Assembly (NCBI GenBank): GCA_020442235.1
Contig: JAGRKQ010000186.1
Span: 1-8,866, forward strand
Source of the DNA: Hyphomicrobiaceae bacterium
Lineage (GTDB): Bacteria > Pseudomonadota > Alphaproteobacteria > Rhizobiales > MH13
Direction of reading: 5' to 3'
Length of the DNA stretch: 8,866 nt
The translations under genes and the position numbers were made by a program. The notes under the pieces were generated by a model. The model made no database searches and was not told where the DNA came from. It saw only the letters and a program-made list of their open reading frames with translations. Below are positions 1-6,160 of this stretch, piece after piece; the stretch's first letter is position 1; each line of letters starts with the position of its first letter.

Positions 1-25
1 CAAGATTCAGGACCACTCAGAAACT

Positions 26-56
26 CGTCATTCCTGCCCTTGACCCGGGAATCCAG
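26..56 (+). repeat. REP-like palindromic repeat, degenerate copy A
   Basis: This copy begins CGTCATTCC and ends CCCGGGAATCCAG, matching the copies at 7124-7154 and 8760-8790 at both ends. Its left arm (ATTCCTGCC) has lost complementarity to the right arm (CCCGGGAAT), so the hairpin is weaker than in the other copies. Such dispersed palindromes are common in alphaproteobacterial intergenic DNA. Confidence 0.75.
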
Positions 57-83
57 TCTTCTTGCTCACCGCCTCCGCGGGGG

Positions 84-115
84 CGGCGCATAAGCGCCGG
101 GCCGCAGTCGCGGCC
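84..115. repeat. Two abutting perfect 6-bp hairpins
   Basis: CGGCGC-ATAA-GCGCCG (84-99) is followed with no gap by GGCCGC-AGTC-GCGGCC (100-115). Each has a perfect 6-bp GC-only stem and a 4-nt loop. They lie between two REP-like palindromes. They may be remnants of a repeat element or part of a termination region. No U-rich tract follows on either strand, so a classical intrinsic terminator is not supported. Confidence 0.6.
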
Positions 116-151
116 TGGTTCGACGCGAGGCAAGCCGCACGTCTCACATAA

Positions 152-177
152 ATTCCCGCCTTGAGGGCGGCAATCCA
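152..177 (-). terminator. Hairpin directly after mepA stop (degenerate REP-like copy)
   Basis: Read on the minus strand, CCGCC-CTCAA-GGCGG forms a 5-bp stem extended past one G-G mismatch by ATT/AAT pairs. It starts 2 nt after the mepA stop codon. The sequence ATTCCCGCC...CAATCCA resembles the other REP-like copies in the window. It could protect or end the mepA transcript, but there is no long U tract, so the terminator role is tentative. Confidence 0.4.
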
Positions 178-178
178 T

Positions 179-1126
179 TCATTCGGCCACAAGCACCTGC
201 GAGCAGGCGGCCGGAAGGTCGGACATCAGGACCTCGCGCCTTGGCCCGGAAGGCCGGTCGGAGGGCCGCCACGGCTCGTCGGAAAGCCACCAGGCCATGG
301 CATCGCCGCAGCCATCGCCCGCCGGCGGCGGGTCCTGATCGGTGCAGCCGACCGAGCCCGGCGGGCAGGCCAGGCGCACATGGAAATGATAGTGGTGGCC
401 ATACCAGGGGCGCACCCGGCGCAGCCAGGAGCGGTCTCCGCTCGCCCAACGGCAGAGCTGATCCTTGATCGCCGGATGCACGAAGATGCGCGCCACACGC
501 TCATCGAGCGCGGCACGGCGGATGATGCGGGCATGCGCCTCGGTCCAGCGGCCCGGATCGATCTGACGGGTGCCATCGCGCAGCATGGAGATCGCCGAAA
601 GTTCCTCGCGCTCCTGACGCGACAGCCGCCGGTCGGGCATCGGCGTCAGCCAGATGTCGGCATCAAGACCGATCTGGTGACTGGCATGGCCGGTGACCAT
701 CGGCCCGCCGCGCGGCTGAGCCAGATCGCCGACCAGAAGCCCCGGCCAGCCGTCCTCGGCCGCGCCCGCGCGCGCCAGATCCTCCAGAAAGGCGATCAGC
801 GCCGGATGCCCCCAGTTGCGGTTGCGCGACAGGCGCATCACCTGCCACGTCGCGCCGTCGACCGGCAGCGCCACCGCGCCGGCAAGGCAGCCGCGCGCAT
901 AGGAGCCGATGGCGCGCGCGCTCAAGGGGGCCGGTTCGCTGCGCGCACCAAAAGCAAAGCGGGCAACGCTCGTCTGATCGACGGGCGGGGCCGCAAGCGT
1001 CTGCGGCGGCACATCGGGCCGGGGCACGGGCGCGGGAACGTCCGTCAGCGCGGCAAGGCCCGGCCCGGCGGCAAGGCCCGCCATTAAGGCCAGCACGGCG
1101 ATGGGAAAAAAACGCTTTGCACGCAT
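179..1126 (-). CDS. mepA: Penicillin-insensitive murein endopeptidase (peptidase M74)
   Basis: MepA is a periplasmic zinc peptidase that cuts D-alanyl-meso-diaminopimelyl cross-links in peptidoglycan. The 315-residue product has a basic and hydrophobic N-terminus (about 1-26) that looks like a Sec signal peptide, then a Pro-rich linker. The metal-site motifs are intact: H147-x2-H150-x6-D157 within HASHQIGLDADIW, and H244-x2-H247-x-H249 within GHHYHFHVRL. Six cysteines (80, 225, 254, 261, 273, 308) would fit the three disulphides known in E. coli MepA. The ATG at 1124-1126 is chosen because it opens the signal peptide and has a GGGG ribosome site 7-8 nt upstream. The frame stays open far upstream, but that part is a shadow of the next gene. 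It lies 65 bp downstream of the GT-C-like gene on the same strand, so the two may be co-transcribed. The C-terminal tail of about 40 residues after the catalytic core is less conserved. Confidence 0.93.
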   Translation of the reverse strand: MRAKRFFPIAVLALMAGLAAGPGLAALTDVPAPVPRPDVPPQTLAAPPVDQTSVARFAFGARSEPAPLSARAIGSYARGCLAGAVALPVDGATWQVMRLSRNRNWGHPALIAFLEDLARAGAAEDGWPGLLVGDLAQPRGGPMVTGHASHQIGLDADIWLTPMPDRRLSRQEREELSAISMLRDGTRQIDPGRWTEAHARIIRRAALDERVARIFVHPAIKDQLCRWASGDRSWLRRVRPWYGHHYHFHVRLACPPGSVGCTDQDPPPAGDGCGDAMAWWLSDEPWRPSDRPSGPRREVLMSDLPAACSQVLVAE

Positions 1127-1191
1127 CAGGGCACCCCTTTTGGGCACATATGGCGCCGGATCGCGCGGAACGGATTCGCTGACCTGCAAGT

Positions 1192-3018
1192 CTAAGGCAG
1201 GGCCCGCGCGATCACAAAACCTTCCGGCCCGCCCTCCAGAAGCGCATAGCCGGGCGGGGCGATGCCCCCGGCCAGCGCGGCATAAAGGCTCTGCGGATAG
1301 GCCGCACGCATCCGCGCACTGGCACCGAGCGCCGGACAGGCGATGAGGAGACCGATGCCCTCGGCCCGCGCGCGTGCCGCGCCCTCTTCCGGCGGCGTGG
1401 TCAGGATCGCTTCGGCCGCGATCATGCCGCGCACGGAGCGGTGATAAGGCGCATCCAGCACCGAGAACCCGGTGAAGGCGAGAAGATGCGCTCCAAGATT
1501 GCGTTCCGACAGAACGAGCACGGGCCCGCCGGCGCCCTGTTCCGATCCGCCGAGCGCCATCTCGATGGCGGAGAGCCGATCCGGCGCATAACAGGCGGCG
1601 GCGGCCGCATCCGCACCGGCCTGCGCGGTGGGCGCAAAGGCCAGCGCAAAGAGGATCGCGTGCAGCGGCATGGCTCCGGCAACCAGCAGCGCCGCCGCGC
1701 CGATGCGGGCTCTTGCGCCGTTCGCTGCGGCAAACCTTCGGGCGACAATGGCACCGACGACCAGCGCGGCAAGGGTTCCAGGCGCGATCAGCGCGCGCAC
1801 CTGCATCAACCCGGTCAGGGTTCCAAACAGGATGAAGACGGCAAGGAAGCGGTAGGCGGCGCGCTCCTGCGGGGCGCAGCGCCGGCTTTCCAAGAGCGCC
1901 AGAACGATCCCCGCCACCGGCAGCACGATCATGAACAGCCGCTCCGGACGCTCCGCCGCGATGGCAAGAAGGCTCTGCGCCTCGCTGACCTGCGACAGGA
2001 AGCGCTCGGTGAGGAAGGGATCGAGCTCGCCCATCGGCCCGCCGAGGCAGGCTGGAAATGCCGCGCCGAGCGCGGCGACAAGGCCGGCACCGCCGGCACC
2101 GAAAACGCCAAGACGCAGGATCCGCCCCAAACCGAAGCGCAGCATCAGGCCGTTGATGACGAAAAGCGCCGCCGCACCGAAAGCGCCAAAGACATAGACC
2201 GGCGAAAGCGTGTCGCAGGCCCAGCCCGAAATTGCCGGCGGGGGCACGAAGAGCGCGGAAAAGGCGCCGGCGCCCACCGCCAGAGCCAGCGCGAAATGCG
2301 TATCGCCGTCGCTTTCCCCATCGGCGCCGAAGAGCGCGCCATGCGCCGCCAGAACGCCGAAGGCGATCACATAGGGCAATGTCTCCAGCCCGATGGCAAG
2401 CGACAGCGCCGCCAGCAGGCCGGCAATGAGCGGATGGCCGGCACGGCGCGGCGCGATCAGCAGCGCCGCCATCGCCAGCGTCAGGACGAGCTGGACGTTG
2501 TGATGGTCGATGCGCTGCGGCGCGAACTGCACATTGATCCCGAGCGACAGGGCAAAGAGCAGGAAACCCGGCAGAAGGCGCGGCGCGCCCAGCCGTGTCA
2601 GGATCAGGCCGGCGGCATAAAAGGCCGGCAGAAGCAGAAGAAGCGGCCACAGTGTCAGCGCGTAAAGTTCGGCCGTGTCCGTCGGAACCACGGTGCCGAA
2701 CAGCGCGATCAGGCCGGCGATCGGCGCATCGACGAGGCGCGACCAGTGCAGCACGACGCCGCCGGCGGGATCGAGCCGGGCAACGGTGAGATCGAAGAGG
2801 TCCTGCCCCGCCAGAAGCGCGCGCACCGTGACAAGACGCATCGCATCGTCGCTATCGGTGAGCGACAGGGCCGTCAGAACCTCCGGACGCAGCGCGACGA
2901 GTGCAGCGGCCAGGATCAGCGCCGGCAGCAACCAGGAAAAAAGCGAGGGCGCAGGCTCGATCCTGCCGTGCGGACCGCTCGCCGGCACCGCGGGTGCGTG
3001 AAACGCCTCGTTCACCAT
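1192..3018 (-). CDS. Polytopic membrane protein, STT3/GT-C-like putative glycosyltransferase
   Basis: The 608-residue product has roughly ten to twelve predicted membrane segments between residues 28 and 463, then a mostly soluble C-terminal part (about 464-608). Two motifs suggest a GT-C fold of the oligosaccharyltransferase (STT3) type: an acidic first loop DSDDAMRL (55-62, followed by HWSRLVD at 91-97) and RIDHHN (169-174), which recalls the DHH motif of archaeal AglB/STT3 proteins. GT-C enzymes take sugars from polyprenyl-phosphate donors on the periplasmic face. The ATG at 3016-3018 is chosen because it has GAGG 8 nt upstream and opens a short cytoplasmic N-terminus. The longer reading extends into the divergent GT2 gene and is not credible. 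The GT2 gene is transcribed divergently 94 bp away and could supply the donor. The substrate is unknown. I am fairly sure of the membrane protein and less sure of the glycosyltransferase call. Confidence 0.72.
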   Translation of the reverse strand: MVNEAFHAPAVPASGPHGRIEPAPSLFSWLLPALILAAALVALRPEVLTALSLTDSDDAMRLVTVRALLAGQDLFDLTVARLDPAGGVVLHWSRLVDAPIAGLIALFGTVVPTDTAELYALTLWPLLLLLPAFYAAGLILTRLGAPRLLPGFLLFALSLGINVQFAPQRIDHHNVQLVLTLAMAALLIAPRRAGHPLIAGLLAALSLAIGLETLPYVIAFGVLAAHGALFGADGESDGDTHFALALAVGAGAFSALFVPPPAISGWACDTLSPVYVFGAFGAAALFVINGLMLRFGLGRILRLGVFGAGGAGLVAALGAAFPACLGGPMGELDPFLTERFLSQVSEAQSLLAIAAERPERLFMIVLPVAGIVLALLESRRCAPQERAAYRFLAVFILFGTLTGLMQVRALIAPGTLAALVVGAIVARRFAAANGARARIGAAALLVAGAMPLHAILFALAFAPTAQAGADAAAAACYAPDRLSAIEMALGGSEQGAGGPVLVLSERNLGAHLLAFTGFSVLDAPYHRSVRGMIAAEAILTTPPEEGAARARAEGIGLLIACPALGASARMRAAYPQSLYAALAGGIAPPGYALLEGGPEGFVIARALP

Positions 3019-3056
3019 GTCTGCAACCTCGCTCGGGCTGCGGGCCTTGCCGTCAG

Positions 3057-3096
3057 CCGTCCTTAACTGTCTTCGCCGATTGAGGTTAAGGGACGG
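3057..3096. promoter_or_regulatory. Imperfect inverted repeat in divergent promoter region, candidate operator
   Basis: The left arm CCGTCCTTAAC (3057-3067) and right arm GTTAAGGGACGG (3085-3096) are complementary except for one inserted G, and are separated by 17 bp. The element sits between the divergent GT-C-like gene (start 3018) and GT2 gene (start 3113), where a shared regulator could control both. No clear -35/-10 pairs could be assigned with confidence. It might instead form an RNA hairpin in the GT2 leader. Confidence 0.45.
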
Positions 3097-3097
3097 T

Positions 3098-3105
3098 AGA
3101 GGAGG
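3098..3105 (+). promoter_or_regulatory. Strong Shine-Dalgarno site for the GT2 gene
   Basis: AGAGGAGG lies 7 nt before the ATG at 3113. This decides the start of the GT2 gene against an in-frame ATG at 3017, which lies across the divergent gene's start and lacks such a site. Confidence 0.8.
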
Positions 3106-3112
3106 TTCGCCG

Positions 3113-4126
3113 ATGGCGCGGATCGTGGACAGCGGAATGGGTTTTGCCGAAAAGGCGCTGGTGGAGGGTGAGGCCACGCGTTGCGAGGGCCATGAGTTCG
3201 GCGCGCTGCGGGTGGCTGTGGTCCTGCCCTGCCACAACGAGGCCGCCGCCATCACCCGCGTGGTCGCCGGCTTCCGCAAGGCGCTGCCGGGCGCAGAAAT
3301 CTGCGTCTTCGACAACGCCTCCACCGACGATACCGCCCGCCTTGCCGCAAAGGCCGGGGCGAAGGTCTATCGCGAGCCGCGCAAGGGCAAGGGCAATGTG
3401 GTGCGCCGCATGTTCGCCGATGTCGAAGCCGACATCTATGTCATGGCCGATGGCGACGGCACCTACGACCCTGCCGATGCGCCGCTGCTCGTCACCACGC
3501 TTCTGGCCGAAAAGGTCGACATGGTCGTCGGCACGCGCCGCGGCGTCACTGAAGATGCCGGCCGCGCCGGCCATGCGGTCGGCAACATGATGTTCAACCG
3601 GCTCTATGGGCGGCTCTTCGGCAAGGGCTTCACCGACATCTTTTCCGGCTACCGGGTGTTCTCACGCCGCTTCGTCAAATCCTTCCCGGCGATTTCCACC
3701 GGCTTCGAGATCGAGACGGAAATGAGCGTGCATGCCAGCCAGCTGAAGATCCCGGTCACCGAGATCGCGCTCGACTATGGCCGGCGCGAAGAAGGATCTT
3801 CCTCCAAGCTGCACACCTGGAAGGACGGCTCGCGCATCCTCTTCACCTTCGCCATGCTGCTGAAGGAAGTGCGCCCGACCGCCTTTTTCGGCCTGATCGC
3901 GGCCGGGCTGGCCCTGCTCAGCGTGGTGCTGTCGGTGCCGCTCTTCATCGAATTCGCACAGACCGGCCTGGTGCCGCGGATTCCGACCGCGATCCTCGTC
4001 ACCGGCATGATGGTGATGGCCGCGCTTCTGGCGATTGCCGGCGTCATCCTCGACAGCCTGTCGCGGGCGCGGGTCGAGCAGAAGCGCATTCTTTATCTGA
4101 TGCAGCCACGCCTCGGCGAGAACTGA
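3113..4126 (+). CDS. Family 2 glycosyltransferase, DPM1-like (polyprenyl-phosphate sugar synthase type)
   Basis: The 337-residue product has an N-terminal GT-A catalytic domain and two C-terminal membrane helices (about 256-280 and 292-316). Visible family motifs are the nucleotide-binding start VAVVLPCHNEA (34-44), DNASTDDT (67-74), the metal-binding D113-G-D115 in MADGDGTYD, and FSGYRVFSRRF (177-187), followed by STGFEIETEM (195-204). Enzymes of this layout (dolichol-phosphate mannose synthase, ArnC, GtrB, RgtE) transfer a sugar from a nucleotide donor to a polyprenyl phosphate at the inner membrane. The sugar cannot be read from the sequence. It is the only plus-strand gene in the window, divergent from the GT-C-like gene and convergent with the small transporter 39 bp downstream. 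This neighbourhood suggests a lipid-linked sugar pathway. Confidence 0.88.
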   Translation: MARIVDSGMGFAEKALVEGEATRCEGHEFGALRVAVVLPCHNEAAAITRVVAGFRKALPGAEICVFDNASTDDTARLAAKAGAKVYREPRKGKGNVVRRMFADVEADIYVMADGDGTYDPADAPLLVTTLLAEKVDMVVGTRRGVTEDAGRAGHAVGNMMFNRLYGRLFGKGFTDIFSGYRVFSRRFVKSFPAISTGFEIETEMSVHASQLKIPVTEIALDYGRREEGSSSKLHTWKDGSRILFTFAMLLKEVRPTAFFGLIAAGLALLSVVLSVPLFIEFAQTGLVPRIPTAILVTGMMVMAALLAIAGVILDSLSRARVEQKRILYLMQPRLGEN

Positions 4127-4165
4127 GCGCCCGAGAACCTTGAGCGCGGCGCCGTCCGGCACGTC

Positions 4166-4525
4166 TCAGGCGGCGCTTGCCGCCAGCATGATGCCCGACA
4201 CCACCATCCCCGACCCGGCGAGCACCTGCCAGGAGAGCGGCTCGCCGAAGAAGAAGTGCGCGCAGACCGGTACGATGGCGAAGGACAGCGCCATGAAGAG
4301 ATAGGCCCGGCTCAGCGGCACGCTTTTCAGAACGACGATCCAGGCGAGCGTTGCAAGGCCATAGATCGCCAGCGCCGCAAACAGCACCATCGCCGCCCGC
4401 GGGTTGTTCAGAACGGACAGAAGCCCGCCCTCGCCGAGCGCGCCGGCGGCGGTCTTGAACAGGACCTGTCCCGTGGTGATGGCGGCAACGACGGAAATGA
4501 CGAGCGCGGTTTCGATGCCGGTCAT
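4166..4525 (-). CDS. Small four-helix DMT-superfamily transporter, ArnE/SMR-like
   Basis: The 119-residue product has four hydrophobic helices (about 5-25, 43-65, 72-92, 97-117), the size and layout of small multidrug resistance and ArnE/ArnF-type proteins. The motifs TGQVLFK (18-24) and PLSRAYLFMALSF (70-82), with GEPLSWQ (94-100), fit a half-size EamA/ArnE-like unit. I see no acidic residue in helix 1 at the place of the essential Glu14 of EmrE, only E5 near the start, so proton-coupled drug export is unlikely. ArnE/ArnF help flip undecaprenyl-phosphate aminoarabinose, and the convergent GT2 gene makes a lipid-sugar flippase role attractive, but this is inference. The ATG at 4523-4525 has only a weak ribosome site. 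The gene lies 88 bp downstream of the CdsA-like gene on the same strand and may have its own promoter or be part of that operon. Confidence 0.8.
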   Translation of the reverse strand: MTGIETALVISVVAAITTGQVLFKTAAGALGEGGLLSVLNNPRAAMVLFAALAIYGLATLAWIVVLKSVPLSRAYLFMALSFAIVPVCAHFFFGEPLSWQVLAGSGMVVSGIMLAASAA

Positions 4526-4543
4526 GGCGCAATCCCGATGACT

Positions 4544-4560
4544 GTTTCAGGGCGTTTCAG
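4544..4560. repeat. Short direct repeat GTTTCAG x2, 10-bp spacing
   Basis: GTTTCAG occurs at 4544-4550 and again at 4554-4560, exactly one helical turn apart, 19-35 bp upstream of the small transporter start. The position would suit a transcription factor, but two 7-bp copies could be chance. Confidence 0.3.
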
Positions 4561-4613
4561 CCTTTGTGGCAGGAACCGGTGAAGATCGGGTTAGGGGCCG
4601 GAAGCCCTTCGTC

Positions 4614-5549
4614 TCAGGCGCCGAAATAGAAATTGGTCAGGTGATAGAGCACGGGAGCGGCAAAGCTCACCGAGTCCATCCGGTCGAGCGCGCCGCCATG
4701 GCCTTCGATCATCGTGCCCCAGTCCTTGGCACCGAGCGAGCGCTTGACGGCCGACAGCACCAGCCCGCCGACAAAGCCCGCGGCCACCACGGCGAGCGCC
4801 ATCAGCGCGGCCTGCCAGGGGGAGAAGGGCGTGATCCACCAGAGCCCCGTTCCAACCAGTGCGGCCGAAAACCCGCCGCCGACCAGCCCCTCGACGGTCT
4901 TGGACGGGCTGACCCTCGGGGCGACCTTGTGGCGGCCGAAGAGCTTGCCGAAGACATATTGCAGCACGTCGGAGAGCTGAACGACGGCGATCAGGAAAAA
5001 GAGAAGGAAGAAGTTTTGCGAGTAGCCGGGAATTTCCAGGATCAGCAGCGCCGGCGCATGGCTGATGCAATAGACCGTCAGCATCAGCGCCCACTGGATG
5101 CGGGCGGTGCGGTGCAGGAAATCCTCCGTTTCCCCCTTGAGCACAGCCAGCAAGGGCAGGAGCAGGAAGGCCCAGACGGGGATCAGGATCGCAAACAGCC
5201 CCTGCCATTCATCCGCGATCAGCCAGTATTGCAGCGGCAGGAACAGGTAGAACGCGGCCACGACGGATGTATGATCTTCCGGCCGGGTCGGGCTCAGGGA
5301 TAAAAATTCACGCAGGCTGTAAAAGCTCGTCAGCGCGAAGAGGACGATCGTCACCGTCTTGCCGACCAGAAAGGCCACGGCAAAGACCGCGATCATCACC
5401 CACCAGGCCTTGATGCGCTGGTTGAGGTTTTCGACCGTGGCGCGGCCCGCTTCGCTGTCGACCCGGCGCGACAGGACAAAGCCGACGCCGGAAGCCAGAA
5501 CCAGGAGGGCGAGAACGCCGCCGATGAGGATGACCATCGTCTGGTTCAT
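4614..5549 (-). CDS. CdsA-family phosphatidate cytidylyltransferase (YnbB-like)
   Basis: This family makes CDP-diacylglycerol from CTP and phosphatidate in the inner membrane. The 311-residue product is highly hydrophobic and ends with the CdsA signature: S266-A-V-K269-R270, K275-D276, and EGHGGALDRMD (282-292). The usual Pro before GHGG is Glu282 here. A second family motif, SDVLQYVFGKLFGRH (193-207) followed by SPSKTVEG (214-221), has QY where housekeeping CdsA proteins usually have AY. I associate that form with the YnbB subgroup. The ATG at 5547-5549 overlaps the stop of the acyltransferase gene (ATGA), so translation is probably coupled. It is the last gene of a three-gene lipid cassette. 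An essential housekeeping cdsA is normally found beside uppS, dxr and rseP, which are absent, so this is probably an accessory paralogue. Confidence 0.88.
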   Translation of the reverse strand: MNQTMVILIGGVLALLVLASGVGFVLSRRVDSEAGRATVENLNQRIKAWWVMIAVFAVAFLVGKTVTIVLFALTSFYSLREFLSLSPTRPEDHTSVVAAFYLFLPLQYWLIADEWQGLFAILIPVWAFLLLPLLAVLKGETEDFLHRTARIQWALMLTVYCISHAPALLILEIPGYSQNFFLLFFLIAVVQLSDVLQYVFGKLFGRHKVAPRVSPSKTVEGLVGGGFSAALVGTGLWWITPFSPWQAALMALAVVAAGFVGGLVLSAVKRSLGAKDWGTMIEGHGGALDRMDSVSFAAPVLYHLTNFYFGA

Positions 5550-6160
5550 GCCGGGCTCCTTTCGGCAAGCCCGGTGACCGCCGCTTGCGCACGGGCGAGG
5601 AAGGCATCCCTCTCCTCCTCCGGCAGAAGGGCGATCGGCGCGCCGAAACGCGCCGAACAGCTGATCGGTGCCGGCAGGATGGCGCCCTTGGGATAGGCCC
5701 GCGCCAGATTGGACAGATAGACCGGCACCAGCTCGACCTCTGGAAAGTCCTTCGCAAGCCGGTAGATGCCCGACTTGAAGGGGCCCGGCAGCGCCTCGGC
5801 GCGGCGCGTGCCCTCGGGAAAGAGAATGAGCGAGTGCCCGCGCGACAGCACATCGCGCAAGGGGGCCAGCGGGTCCGGCCCGCCGCTGCGTTCGATCAGC
5901 ACCGCGTTGAGCACCTTCAGGGCGATGAACCGCTTCAGGGCGCTGGTTCCCCAGTAATCGGCGGCGGCCACCGGATGGGTGGTGGCGCGCAGGGAAACGG
6001 GCAGGCAGGCCATCAGGATGATGGTGTCGAGATGGCTGGCGTGATTGGCAAAATAAAGCCGCTGCGAAGGGTCGGGCGCAGAGCCCTGCCAGCGGGCGTG
6101 ACCGCCCACGAGGAAACGGGTCAGCGCGAAAAGGCCCGCGCCGAGGATGCGCCCGATCAT
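5546..6160 (-). CDS. PlsC-like 1-acyl-glycerol-3-phosphate acyltransferase
   Basis: Members of this family acylate lysophosphatidate or related lysolipids at the inner membrane. The 204-residue product has a short hydrophobic N-terminus and the acyltransferase motifs in order: N39-H40-x4-D45 (NHASHLD, catalytic H and D), VLIERSGG (87-94, motif II), FPEGTR (114-119, motif III, glycerol-phosphate binding) and LVPVYL (144-149, motif IV). The ATG at 6158-6160 overlaps the stop of the upstream CDP-alcohol transferase gene by four bases, and its own stop overlaps the CdsA-like start in the same way. The longer open frame upstream is a shadow of the neighbouring gene. The product is somewhat shorter than typical PlsC (about 240 residues). 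The cassette context suggests it supplies phosphatidate to the CdsA-like enzyme, but the true acceptor is unknown. Confidence 0.87.
   Translation of the reverse strand: MIGRILGAGLFALTRFLVGGHARWQGSAPDPSQRLYFANHASHLDTIILMACLPVSLRATTHPVAAADYWGTSALKRFIALKVLNAVLIERSGGPDPLAPLRDVLSRGHSLILFPEGTRRAEALPGPFKSGIYRLAKDFPEVELVPVYLSNLARAYPKGAILPAPISCSARFGAPIALLPEEERDAFLARAQAAVTGLAERSPA

Larger units (their letters stand above)
1..178. other. Non-coding left flank with palindromic repeats
   Basis: No convincing gene is seen between the window edge and the mepA stop codon. The stretch holds a degenerate REP-like palindrome (26-56), two directly abutting perfect hairpins (84-99 and 100-115) and a second degenerate palindrome (152-177) that ends 2 bp before the mepA stop. 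It probably contains the 3' end signals of mepA and of whatever gene lies to the left. I see no clear promoter. Confidence 0.6.

Noticed and set aside
66..137. A tRNA-like stretch with GGTTCGA and a T-arm-like hairpin (114-130) after two stems
   Set aside because: The T stem has a mismatch, no 7-bp acceptor stem pairs, and the putative anticodon loop lacks the conserved T33.
161..1087. A 308-residue plus-strand frame
   Set aside because: It is opposite mepA, whose catalytic motifs are intact, and the translation is basic low-complexity sequence.
179..2650. An 823-residue minus-strand frame that would fuse mepA to a long N-terminal extension
   Set aside because: The upstream part is Arg/Ala-rich and antisense-like, overlaps the GT-C-like gene in another frame, and mepA has its own signal peptide and ribosome site at 1126.
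1441..3066. A 541-residue plus-strand frame
   Set aside because: It is opposite the 608-residue membrane protein and is Arg/Gln/Gly-rich without motifs, as expected for a GC-bias shadow.
4127..4165. A bidirectional terminator between the convergent GT2 and small transporter genes
   Set aside because: The gap is GC-rich with only a 6-bp GGCGCC palindrome and no stem-loop followed by a T tract.
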